Assembly (NCBI GenBank): GCA_965602855.1
Contig: CBFCZV010000012.1
Coordinates: 3,304 to 67,303 of the forward strand
Source of the DNA: LH-M37 sp965602855
GTDB lineage: Bacteria; Pseudomonadota; Gammaproteobacteria; SZUA-229
Direction of reading: 5' to 3'
DNA length: 64,000 nucleotides
The notes beneath the pieces are model-generated. The model saw nothing but the letters and a program-made list of their open reading frames with translations. It ran no database searches and was not told the DNA's origin. Of the stretch, positions 52,598-61,018 are shown piece by piece. Within the stretch, counting starts at the first letter, position 1. Each line of letters opens with the position of its first letter. The translations under genes and the position numbers were made by a program.

Positions 52598-53961
52598 TGT
52601 ACAAACCGCTGAAAATCATTATAGAAGGCAATAAACATTAACGCCCCAAGTATTGCAATACCGATCTGCTGCCCACGCAATTCAAAACCTTCTGAAACAG
52701 GCGAACCTTTAATCGCTTCGATAAGATAATAAAATAAGTGACCACCATCAAGTACGGGGATGGGTAATAAATTCAGAACACCCAGACTCACAGAAATAAT
52801 CGCCAAAAACCCGATAAATGTAGTCAAACCAATTTCTGCTGTAATACCCGCGTATTTAGCAATAGTCACTGGCCCTGATATATTGCTTAATGAAGCCTCA
52901 CCAACAATCATCTTCCATATAACACGTAAAGTAAGTTTTGACATATCCCATGTTTTGGTAATAGCCGCGGGGATTGCCTCAAACACACCGTATTCAATAT
53001 CAACAAACAATTTGTCTTTTAATTCTTGCGGCACTTCCTGATAAGCACCGATAAAGCCTTTAACTTCGCCCTGCTTTTCCCTTGAACCTGGAATAACAAC
53101 AATAGAAACTTCTTGCTGATCACGAAGAATAATGAAATTAATCGGCTTAGCCTGACTATTTTCTACTAATTTAACCAGCTCATCCCAACGCTCAATTTTT
53201 TCATCATTAAGCTTGAGCAGCTGATCACCTTCCTGCAAACCAGCCTGTTCTGCCGGACCATCTTTTATCACGCCACCTATAACTGCGGGCAAATCTGGCC
53301 ACCAGTGCCTGAAGCCCAGTTCAGCCATGATATCAGATTCTTTTTCTAGTAATCGAGTCGAACCTAAATCAAGACGTCTGCTTTCAATCATTCCATCGGC
53401 ATTTCTGACTTCCAATTCAAGAGTACCGCCATCAAGTCCCTGATCAAGCACGAGCAAATTCAAATCAGACCAGGACTTCACGTCTGCTTCACCAACTTTC
53501 AGCACTTCATCATTATTTTCGAAACCAGATAGTGCCGCTATAGATTCTTCCGCAGGCGCGCCCAGCAAAGCTCTTTCAACCGTAATACCGGATAAAAAAA
53601 CGATCCAGTAAAGAATGACAGCAAGCACAAGATTAAACACCGGACCTGCTGCAACGATAGCTGCGCGTTTTAAAAGTGGTTGGGTATTAAATGCATAGGG
53701 CAGATCTTTATCAGCAACTTCGCCTTCACGCTGATCCAGCATTTTCACATAACCACCCAGTGGAATAGCCGCGATAACGTACTCGATGACATTGCCATTA
53801 TCTGCGCGCGTCCAGGTATACAAAGGTTTACCAAAACCAATAGAAAAACGCAGCACTCGCACACCCAGTTTACGTGCCACCCAGTAATGCCCGAACTCGT
53901 GGAAAGCCACCAAAATAGCGATAGCTATAATAAAAAATAAAAGATTATGTAAGATGCCCAT
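52594..53961 (-). CDS. rseP: Site-2 protease RseP
   Basis: 455 residues. The zinc motif HEFGH is at 21-25 in the first membrane helix, two PDZ domains lie in the periplasmic loop (about 120-310), and the second metal-ligand motif is in VLDGGHLFYY near 400. It cleaves the anti-sigma factor RseA in the membrane to release sigma-E, and also clears signal-peptide remnants. It lies directly between dxr and bamA, the usual gammaproteobacterial order. Confidence 0.97.
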   Translation of the reverse strand: MGILHNLLFFIIAIAILVAFHEFGHYWVARKLGVRVLRFSIGFGKPLYTWTRADNGNVIEYVIAAIPLGGYVKMLDQREGEVADKDLPYAFNTQPLLKRAAIVAAGPVFNLVLAVILYWIVFLSGITVERALLGAPAEESIAALSGFENNDEVLKVGEADVKSWSDLNLLVLDQGLDGGTLELEVRNADGMIESRRLDLGSTRLLEKESDIMAELGFRHWWPDLPAVIGGVIKDGPAEQAGLQEGDQLLKLNDEKIERWDELVKLVENSQAKPINFIILRDQQEVSIVVIPGSREKQGEVKGFIGAYQEVPQELKDKLFVDIEYGVFEAIPAAITKTWDMSKLTLRVIWKMIVGEASLSNISGPVTIAKYAGITAEIGLTTFIGFLAIISVSLGVLNLLPIPVLDGGHLFYYLIEAIKGSPVSEGFELRGQQIGIAILGALMFIAFYNDFQRFVQ

Positions 53962-53969
53962 ATTTATAA

Positions 53970-55154
53970 TTATTGTTTTCTAGCTATAGATTCATTAACG
54001 GTGTTTCTTGCCTGATTATCTACCGCCAAAATATTTTCAATGCTTGCCACATCCTCGTCGATAGTCATGCTTTCAAGTGTCTGCTCAATCAGGCTTGAGA
54101 TATCCATATAGGCAATTTTATTATCCAAAAATGCAGCGACCGCAATTTCATTGGCTGCGTTTAAAATAATGCTCGCCGCGCCACCCATGCGTATAGCTTC
54201 ATAACAAAGTTTCAAACACGGAAAGCGCTGAAAATCAGGTTTTTCAAATTCCAGTTTTGCGACCTCAAAAACATCAAGAGGTTCAACACCCGAGACAATA
54301 CGATCAGGGTACGCCAACGCGTGAGCGATGGGTGTACGCATATCTGGATTACCCAATTGCGCCAGAACTGAACCATCAAGGTATGAAACCATTGAATGAA
54401 TAACACTCTGTGGATGCACAACAACTTCGATATCATCCAGCCCCACCCCAAATAACCAGTGAGCTTCGATGACTTCCAGTCCTTTATTCATCATGGTCGC
54501 TGAATCAACCGATATTTTTGGCCCCATCTCCCAGTTAGGATGATTGATCGCCTGCTCCGGTGTCACCGACGCTAATTGCTCATTTGAGAAAGTACGAAAT
54601 GGACCACCACTGGCCGTCAACAAAATTTTGTTAATGCCTGAATCATTGGCAGCATTTGTATTTCCTGCGGGTAGACACTGAAAAATCGCATTGTGTTCGC
54701 TATCAACAGGCAATAGTTCGGCATTATTTTTTTTCACCGCATCCATGAACAACTGCCCAGACATTACCAGCGCTTCCTTGTTAGCCAGTAAAATTCGTTT
54801 ACCTGCTTCAGCCGCTGACATACTCGGCAACAAACCCGCCGCCCCAACTATACCTGCAACTACAGTATCAACATCATCAAGGCTAGCTACCTGGCACAGC
54901 CCCTTAACGCCAGATAACACCTGCGTATCGGAACCTTGTTTACGTAAAGCATCCTCTAACTGCTGAGCGGCTGACTCATCACACATGACAGCAAACTTCG
55001 GACACCACTGCTGACATTGCTGAGCCATTGCTTCAACATCGGTGTTAGCAGTCAAAGCCCTGACCTCATATTGATCGCCATGGCGACTCAATACATCCAG
55101 CGTACTCTTACCAATACTGCCCGTAGAGCCAAGGATAGTGACAACTCTAGGCAT
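53970..55154 (-). CDS. dxr: 1-deoxy-D-xylulose 5-phosphate reductoisomerase
   Basis: 394 residues. NADPH-binding motif GSTGSIGKSTLDVL near the N-terminus; the metal- and substrate-binding segments LLPVDSEHNAIFQCL and NHPNWEMGPKISVDSATMMNKGLE are present. It catalyses the committed step of the MEP isoprenoid route, feeding the undecaprenyl phosphate synthesis that starts with UppS. Its start overlaps the cdsA stop by one base (TAATG). Confidence 0.97.
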   Translation of the reverse strand: MPRVVTILGSTGSIGKSTLDVLSRHGDQYEVRALTANTDVEAMAQQCQQWCPKFAVMCDESAAQQLEDALRKQGSDTQVLSGVKGLCQVASLDDVDTVVAGIVGAAGLLPSMSAAEAGKRILLANKEALVMSGQLFMDAVKKNNAELLPVDSEHNAIFQCLPAGNTNAANDSGINKILLTASGGPFRTFSNEQLASVTPEQAINHPNWEMGPKISVDSATMMNKGLEVIEAHWLFGVGLDDIEVVVHPQSVIHSMVSYLDGSVLAQLGNPDMRTPIAHALAYPDRIVSGVEPLDVFEVAKLEFEKPDFQRFPCLKLCYEAIRMGGAASIILNAANEIAVAAFLDNKIAYMDISSLIEQTLESMTIDEDVASIENILAVDNQARNTVNESIARKQ

Positions 55155-55981
55155 TAATGCAATCCTTCAATCGGAACGATCAGCCAGTCATAAAATACAA
55201 CGAACAAAGGCATCACTGGTAACAACCCATCAACCCGATCCAGAATACCGCCATGACCTGGCAGAATACGACCACTATCTTTAATGCCCGCTTCACGCTT
55301 TAAGAAACTTTCGTATAAATCCCCAACCACAGACATAATGGTCAGCATTAGTGACAGCCCCATTAACAATAAAAATTGCTGATTCGGAAGATTAAAATAA
55401 TAAGCAGCCAGCGCTGAATAGATACTGCTAGCCAATAAAGCACCCCAGAGTCCTTCAATCGTTTTTCCGGGACTCACATTCGGGGCCAGTTTGTTTTTGC
55501 CAAATTTCTTACCGCTAAAATAAGCACCCGTATCCGCGATCCAGACCAGCATCATGCTGTACAGCAACCACTCAGCACCTCGATCCATACCGTGAATGAC
55601 ATACATGGCAATCATTGACGATGGCACTACCCAGAAAGCAACCAGTAACTTGGCCGGCGAAAAAAGAGACTGTTTCAATTCTGGCTTTGCTTTTTTCAGG
55701 AAAAATAAAATTGCAAACCACCACACAGAGGCCAGCAGCAGCAGAATATAAACGTACTGATACAGGTAACTAACACAAAGCCAGGAAAACACAGCAAGTA
55801 ACACTGCATAGATAAGCTGCATCAAAGCAGATTGCACCCCCGCAAGGCGCGCCCACTCATGACCACAGACAAAAGAAACTGGGAGTAAAACAAATAGCAG
55901 ATTCGATGAAGGCTGATACAGAATCAACCAGATGACTGCCAGTGCTAATGGTACAGCCGTTAAAACACGATGCAGTAACAT
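55154..55981 (-). CDS. cdsA: Phosphatidate cytidylyltransferase CdsA
   Basis: 275 residues with about eight membrane helices and the family signature in SVVGDLYESFLKREAGIKDS followed by LPGHGGILDRVDGL. It makes CDP-diacylglycerol for phospholipids. It sits between uppS and dxr with no spacing to uppS. Confidence 0.96.
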   Translation of the reverse strand: MLLHRVLTAVPLALAVIWLILYQPSSNLLFVLLPVSFVCGHEWARLAGVQSALMQLIYAVLLAVFSWLCVSYLYQYVYILLLLASVWWFAILFFLKKAKPELKQSLFSPAKLLVAFWVVPSSMIAMYVIHGMDRGAEWLLYSMMLVWIADTGAYFSGKKFGKNKLAPNVSPGKTIEGLWGALLASSIYSALAAYYFNLPNQQFLLLMGLSLMLTIMSVVGDLYESFLKREAGIKDSGRILPGHGGILDRVDGLLPVMPLFVVFYDWLIVPIEGLH

Positions 55982-56737
55982 TTACTTAGCCGCTGCCTTC
56001 TTATTTTTAACCTGATCAGGTGTTTTACCAAAACGACGCTGTCTTGTTCCATACCACTCGATAGCTTTTTCTAATGATGCATCATTAAAGTCAGGCCACA
56101 ATGTTTCGGTGAAGTAGAGTTCTGCGTAAGCCATCTGCCATAATAAAAAATTACTGACACGGCTTTCACCACCTGTCCTGATAAAAAGATCAATTTCAGG
56201 TAAATCTGACAGGCACATTTCTTCTGACACTAATGATTCGTCAATCTCATCTGCAGATAATTCACCTGAAGAAACTTTTTGCGCCAAATGCTTGCAGGCC
56301 TGGGTAATATCCCAGCGACCACCATAATTTGCTGCAATAGTTAAGGCCAGCCCGTTATTATCAGCAGTCAGGATTTCAGTTTCGTTAATAACAGATTGCA
56401 GATCCTGAGGAAAAGCCGTGCGATCACCGATGAATTTAACGCAGACATTCTGCTTCTTCAACTTCATCATTTCATTCTTAAGTGTCGAAATAAATATCGA
56501 CATCAGCGCACTCACTTCCTTTTCAGGCCTTTTCCAGTTTTCACTACTAAAAGCAAAAACGGTTAACGCCTTGATACCCCGCTGATCACAATTTTCAACG
56601 ATTTCTCGCGTTGCATTTACACCAGCGTGATGCCCCGCAGTTCTTGGTAAGAAACGCTTCTTTGCCCATCGACCATTGCCATCCATAACGACAGCAACAT
56701 GTTTGGGTATTAAAGGAGAATGATCACTTTCGCTCAT
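55982..56737 (-). CDS. uppS: Undecaprenyl diphosphate synthase UppS
   Basis: 251 residues from the ATG at 56737. An in-frame GTG at 56746 would add three residues but is less likely. The catalytic motif MDGNGRWAKKR, FAFSSENW and the C-terminal IRTGGESRVSNFLLWQMAY are all present. It is a cis-prenyl transferase making C55 diphosphate for peptidoglycan and LPS carriers. Confidence 0.96.
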   Translation of the reverse strand: MSESDHSPLIPKHVAVVMDGNGRWAKKRFLPRTAGHHAGVNATREIVENCDQRGIKALTVFAFSSENWKRPEKEVSALMSIFISTLKNEMMKLKKQNVCVKFIGDRTAFPQDLQSVINETEILTADNNGLALTIAANYGGRWDITQACKHLAQKVSSGELSADEIDESLVSEEMCLSDLPEIDLFIRTGGESRVSNFLLWQMAYAELYFTETLWPDFNDASLEKAIEWYGTRQRRFGKTPDQVKNKKAAAK

Positions 56738-56763
56738 CAATAGCACTTTACAATAAACTCGAT

Positions 56764-57321
56764 TTATACTTCCATTAACTCGGCTTCTTTTGTCGCCAGC
56801 ATTTCATCTACTTTAGCAACAAAACTATCAGTCAATTTTTGCACACTATCTTCTGACTGCCTGGTTTCATCTTCGGTAATTTCTTTTTCTTTTAATAAAT
56901 CTTTGAAATCACTGTTCGCATCACGACGAATATTTCTAATCGAAGTACGACCACTTTCAGCTTCTTTTCTTACCACGCGCACCAGATCGTGACGACGCTC
57001 CTCAGTTAACTGAGGCATAGGAATTCGAATAAGCGTACCAGCAGTAGCCGGATTCAAACCCAAATCAGATTTCATGATTGCTTTTTCAATGGCTTTCACC
57101 ATATCTTTTTCCCATGGTGAAATCATCAACGTTCTGGCATCTTCAACAGAGACATTGGCAACCTGCGACAAAGGTGTTTGCGCACCATAATATTCAACGG
57201 TAATGTGATCAAGCAAACTTGGATGTGCACGACCAGTACGAATTTTTGTTAATTCGGTACGTAAAGACTCAACGCTTTTACCCATACGCATTTCAGCATC
57301 TTCAATAATCTCGTCGATCAT
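56764..57321 (-). CDS. frr: Ribosome recycling factor
   Basis: 185 residues, the standard length. It has the family's segments RMGKSVESLRTELTKIRTGRAHPSLLD and PMPQLTEERRHDLVRVVRKEAE. With EF-G it splits the post-termination ribosome. Its start directly follows the pyrH stop (TAAATG). Confidence 0.97.
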   Translation of the reverse strand: MIDEIIEDAEMRMGKSVESLRTELTKIRTGRAHPSLLDHITVEYYGAQTPLSQVANVSVEDARTLMISPWEKDMVKAIEKAIMKSDLGLNPATAGTLIRIPMPQLTEERRHDLVRVVRKEAESGRTSIRNIRRDANSDFKDLLKEKEITEDETRQSEDSVQKLTDSFVAKVDEMLATKEAELMEV

Positions 57322-58053
57322 TTACTTATCTCCCATCACAACTTCAGTCCCAACAGACTGATTGACTAAAGCTTCAGGCAAAGCGCCTGCATCGTTTAAA
57401 TTAAATATACGCAGCGGCAGCTTATTATCACGACATAGCACCACTGCTGTTGCATCCATGACCTGTAAATTTTTATCCAGCACTTCGTCATAGCTCAGCT
57501 TTTCGAAGCGTTTGGCATCAGGATTCTTCACAGGATCAGAATCAAAAACGCCATTGACCTTGGTCGCCTTCATTATAACATCGGCCTTGATCTCAATGGC
57601 GCGCAAACAACCGGCTGTATCGGTAGTAAAATAGGGATTTCCGGTACCCGCTGCACAGATAACCACTGTTGAGTTCTCAAGATGCGCTATCGCATCGCGT
57701 TGAGTGAACTCATCGCAAACACGTGGCATTGCCAGGCCAGACATCACAACCGCTGACTGCCCCAGCTTATCCAGCGCATCCTGCATCGCCAGACTGTTCA
57801 TCACCGTCGCCAGCATACCCATGCTGTCACCCGTGACACGATTCATACCTGACTCGGCCAAACCCACTCCGCGGAAAATATTACCGCCGCCGATGACCAC
57901 ACCAACCTCAACACCCATTGCAACAACTTCTGCAATTTCTTTGGCAACGCGATTAATCATCGCAGGATCAATGCCATAATCCATTTTACCCATCAGCGCT
58001 TCGCCGCTGAGCTTAATTAGTACTCTTTTATATAAAGTCGATTTTGACGTCAT
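57322..58053 (-). CDS. pyrH: UMP kinase PyrH
   Basis: I take the ATG at 58053 (MTSKSTLYKRVLIKLSGEALMG), giving 243 residues. An in-frame TTG at 58092 would start inside the tsf terminator hairpin and is rejected. Motifs: KLSGEAL, GGGNIFRG, and the acidic catalytic and UMP-binding residues in the amino-acid kinase fold. It phosphorylates UMP to UDP and is usually GTP-activated and UTP-inhibited. Confidence 0.96.
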   Translation of the reverse strand: MTSKSTLYKRVLIKLSGEALMGKMDYGIDPAMINRVAKEIAEVVAMGVEVGVVIGGGNIFRGVGLAESGMNRVTGDSMGMLATVMNSLAMQDALDKLGQSAVVMSGLAMPRVCDEFTQRDAIAHLENSTVVICAAGTGNPYFTTDTAGCLRAIEIKADVIMKATKVNGVFDSDPVKNPDAKRFEKLSYDEVLDKNLQVMDATAVVLCRDNKLPLRIFNLNDAGALPEALVNQSVGTEVVMGDK

Positions 58054-58075
58054 AACATGTCCAAAGGGTTTACAC

Positions 58076-58105
58076 AAAAAACCGGGTATCAATTCCCGGT
58101 TTTTT
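58076..58105 (-). terminator. Rho-independent terminator between tsf and pyrH
   Basis: AAAAAACCGGG, loop of eight bases (TATCAATT), CCCGGTTTTTT. On the minus strand it lies 22 bases after the tsf stop and ends in a T run. It separates the rpsB-tsf transcript from the pyrH operon, at least partly. Confidence 0.85.
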
Positions 58106-58127
58106 GTATTACATCATTTCCTGTAAC

Positions 58128-59015
58128 TTAACTAGCGCCTACTTGCGCCATGACTTCGTCAGCGAAGTTTTCCACTTTCTTCTCGATGCCCTCACCCACT
58201 TCATATCGAATGAAGCGAGCAACTGTAGCACCGGCTTCGCCCAACAAGCCACCAACAGTTTTGTCTGGATCTTTAACAAATGGCTGACCTACTAAGGTGA
58301 TCTCTGCCAGATATTTGCGGATACGACCCGCCAGCATTTTTTCTACGATTTCTGCAGGCTTGCCACTTTCCAGTGCCTGAGCGCGAAGAATCTCTTTTTC
58401 TTTTTCTAGTACGTCAGCAGAAACATCTGCTTCTGAAACACACATAGGATTACTGGCAGCAATATGCATAGCAACATCTTTAATGAGATCATCGTTACCA
58501 TTTTCCATTTCAACCAGTACACTCATACGCAAACCATGTGCATAGCTACCGAAAGAACCATTCGCAGTTTCAAGCAATTCAAAACGACGAATCTGAATGT
58601 TCTCACCAATTCTGGCAACCATAGCCTGACGAGTTTCTTCAATCGAACCTTCACCACCTTCCATTGGAAGAGCTACAAGCGCTTCAACAGAAGCAGATTG
58701 ATTCGCCAATGCCGCTTTTGCAACTGAAGAAACGAATGACATAAAGTCATCGCCACCTGATACAAAATCAGTTTCACAGTTAGCTTCAAGAATAACGGCT
58801 TTTTTACCGTCTTCGCTGATCTCAATCGCAACACGACCTTCAGCAGCAACACGACCTGATTTCTTGTCAGCCTTGGCAAGACCAGACTTACGCATGTTTT
58901 CGATTGCGGTTTCAATATTACCTTCTGCTTCCTGCAGTGCTTTTTTACATTCCATCATGCCTGAGCCAGTACGCTCACGCAGTTCTTTAACCATAGACGC
59001 TGTAATCTGCATCAT
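58128..59015 (-). CDS. tsf: Elongation factor Ts
   Basis: 295 residues. The N-terminal MVKELRERTGSGMMECKKAL and the core sequences GRVAIEISEDGKKAVILEANCETDFV match EF-Ts; length is close to the E. coli protein (283). It recycles EF-Tu. Strong ribosome site AGAGGTGAA before ATG-ATG; the first ATG matches the family start. Confidence 0.97.
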   Translation of the reverse strand: MMQITASMVKELRERTGSGMMECKKALQEAEGNIETAIENMRKSGLAKADKKSGRVAAEGRVAIEISEDGKKAVILEANCETDFVSGGDDFMSFVSSVAKAALANQSASVEALVALPMEGGEGSIEETRQAMVARIGENIQIRRFELLETANGSFGSYAHGLRMSVLVEMENGNDDLIKDVAMHIAASNPMCVSEADVSADVLEKEKEILRAQALESGKPAEIVEKMLAGRIRKYLAEITLVGQPFVKDPDKTVGGLLGEAGATVARFIRYEVGEGIEKKVENFADEVMAQVGAS

Positions 59016-59059
59016 TTCACCTCTTTAAAAAAATTAATAATCAGGGATTCGAATAATGA

Positions 59060-59974
59060 CTATTCGTCATCCTTTTTAGCGGCCTTTTTCTTAGGGGCTG
59101 CTTTCTTTTTAGGAGCTGCTTTCTTTTTAGGTGCGGCTTTCTTCTTAGGTGCTGCTTCTTTCTCAGGAGCGGGTGCCTCTTCAGTCTTAGCTTCTACTGC
59201 CTCAGCAGCTTCGGCTTTAGGAGCGGCCTTCTTCTTAGGCGCAGCTTTTTTCTTAGGCGCAGCTTTTGGCTCTTCAGCTTTCTGAATAACCGCAGCGGCA
59301 CGACCTTCAATCACAGCATCTGCAACACCCTGTGTGTACAGACGAAGCGCTTTAATCGCATCATCGTTACCAGGAATAATGTAGTCGATACCGTCAGGTG
59401 AGTTATTAGAATCAACGATACCAAATACAGGAATACCCAGTGTTTTAGCTTCCAGCACAGCGATATCTTCATGACCTACATCGATAACGAAAATCGCATC
59501 AGGTAGACCCTTCATGTTCTTAATACCGCCAAGAACTTTCTCTTTCTTTTCCATTTCACGAGTCAGACCCAGCGCTTCTTTCTTGATCAAACGATCAAAA
59601 GAGCCATTAGTTGACATTTCTTCCAGGTCTATCAAACGTTTGATAGATTGGCGAATAGTCGCAAAGTTGGTCAACATGCCACCCAACCAACGATGATTAA
59701 CATAAGGCATACCACAACGCTCTGCTTCTTCGCCGACAATCTGACGGGCTGCGCGTTTAGTACCAACGAAAAGGATGGTGCCTCTGTTTGATGCAATCTT
59801 GCCCAGAGCATTTACCGCATCGTTATACATGGGTAAAGTCTTCTCAAGATTGATAATATGGATTTTGTTACGAGCACCAAAAATGAATTCAGACATTTTT
59901 GGATTCCAGAAACGAGTTTGGTGACCGAAGTGAACGCCAGCTTCAAGCATTAAGCGCATAGATACGTTAGACAT
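59060..59974 (-). CDS. rpsB: Ribosomal protein S2 with long Lys/Ala-rich tail
   Basis: I take the ATG at 59974 (MSNVSMRLMLEAGVHFGHQT), preceded by GGAG at the right distance; the longer frame begins at a TTG inside that ribosome site. The product is 304 residues against about 241 for E. coli S2. The first 230 or so are a normal S2. The last ~70 are Ala/Pro/Lys/Glu-rich with six AAPKKK-type units, two early and four near the end, split by an acidic patch. Histone H1-like tails of this kind occur on some bacterial ribosomal proteins; function unknown. Confidence 0.96.
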   Translation of the reverse strand: MSNVSMRLMLEAGVHFGHQTRFWNPKMSEFIFGARNKIHIINLEKTLPMYNDAVNALGKIASNRGTILFVGTKRAARQIVGEEAERCGMPYVNHRWLGGMLTNFATIRQSIKRLIDLEEMSTNGSFDRLIKKEALGLTREMEKKEKVLGGIKNMKGLPDAIFVIDVGHEDIAVLEAKTLGIPVFGIVDSNNSPDGIDYIIPGNDDAIKALRLYTQGVADAVIEGRAAAVIQKAEEPKAAPKKKAAPKKKAAPKAEAAEAVEAKTEEAPAPEKEAAPKKKAAPKKKAAPKKKAAPKKKAAKKDDE

Positions 59975-60242
59975 AATATTCTCCAATATAAGGGTTAGGC
60001 CTCCATATACCCCATGAAATAACCGTTTTTTAAAACGGCACCCAATTACATGTGACGGTATATGTGCGAAGTAAAATTAGATATAGTCTGCCCTCAGGCA
60101 ATGGTTATATCCGGTTAAGTCTCAAGGAAACCTTGAGCGCGGCGGCTTTATACCATATTGAGAATGAAGAAACAACATTTGACGTCACACAAAGAGTGGC
60201 TCAATGCAACGATAACCGATTGATTAACAAAGAAATTATACC
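59975..60242 (-). promoter_or_regulatory. rpsB leader and divergent rpsB/map promoter region
   Basis: 268 bases between two divergent genes. Structures: a perfect 7-bp hairpin CTCAAGG-AAA-CCTTGAG (60121-60137) and CCGTTTT/AAAACGG (60023-60038), the latter about 50 bases before the rpsB start. Gammaproteobacterial rpsB leaders contain an S2-binding autoregulatory structure; these hairpins could be part of one, but I cannot confirm it by eye. Confidence 0.35.
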
Positions 60243-61010
60243 GTGACTATACTGATAAAAAATAAACAGGAAATTGAAAAAATGCGCATTGCTGGCCGAT
60301 TGGCCGGTGAAGTCCTGCAGATGATCCGCCCCCACGTCAAAGCGGGGATAACAACGGACGAACTCGATAAAATCTGCCATGACTATATCGTTAACGAACA
60401 AAAAGCCATTCCAGCCCCTTTGAATTATCACGGTTTCCCGAAATCCATCTGTACCTCGGTCAACCATCAGGTCTGCCACGGCATCCCCAGTGATAAAAAA
60501 CTCAAAAATGGCGACATCATCAATATCGACATCACCGTGATAAAAGATGAATTCCACGGAGACACCAGCAAGATGTTTTATATAGGCGAGCCACCGGTTA
60601 AGGCCGTAAACGCCTCAGAAGTCGCTCTAGAGTGTCTAAAGCTCGGTATCGAACTGGTTAAACCCGGTGCTCACTTCGGTGATATCGGCCATGTAATTCA
60701 GCAATATGCCGAATCACATCGTTGCTCCGTGGTCAGAGAGTATTGTGGCCATGGTATTGGACGTGGTTTTCATGAAGAACCGCAGGTTCTGCATTACGGT
60801 AAGGCCGGTACTGGCGCTCAGATTGAAGCGGGTATGATTTTCACCATCGAACCAATGATTAATGCAGGCAAGCCCAAGGTAAAACTACTCAGCGATAACT
60901 GGACCGTCGTCACCAAAGACCACAGCCCTTCTGCTCAATGGGAACACACCATACTGGTCACAGAAACCGGACATGACATCCTGACACAATGCCCAGGTGA
61001 TGAAATCTAA
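60243..61010 (+). CDS. map: Methionine aminopeptidase
   Basis: 255 residues, starting with GTG. The metal-binding ligands are in NIDITVIKDEFHGDTSKMF, GHGIGRGFHEEP and the C-terminal TIEPMI and WEHTIL. This is the type-1 pita-bread fold. It removes N-terminal Met from new proteins. Divergent from rpsB, and eight bases before glnD. Confidence 0.96.
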   Translation: MTILIKNKQEIEKMRIAGRLAGEVLQMIRPHVKAGITTDELDKICHDYIVNEQKAIPAPLNYHGFPKSICTSVNHQVCHGIPSDKKLKNGDIINIDITVIKDEFHGDTSKMFYIGEPPVKAVNASEVALECLKLGIELVKPGAHFGDIGHVIQQYAESHRCSVVREYCGHGIGRGFHEEPQVLHYGKAGTGAQIEAGMIFTIEPMINAGKPKVKLLSDNWTVVTKDHSPSAQWEHTILVTETGHDILTQCPGDEI

Positions 61011-61018
61011 GCTAAACC

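Noticed and set aside
57322..58092. Longer pyrH starting at TTG 58092
   Set aside because: The start would fall inside the tsf terminator hairpin; the ATG at 58053 matches the conserved N-terminus.
59080..59280. Low-complexity DNA repeats as a separate mobile element
   Set aside because: They are in frame and encode the AAPKKK tail of S2.
59975..59986. Longer rpsB starting at TTG 59986
   Set aside because: That codon overlaps the GGAG ribosome site of the conserved ATG at 59974.
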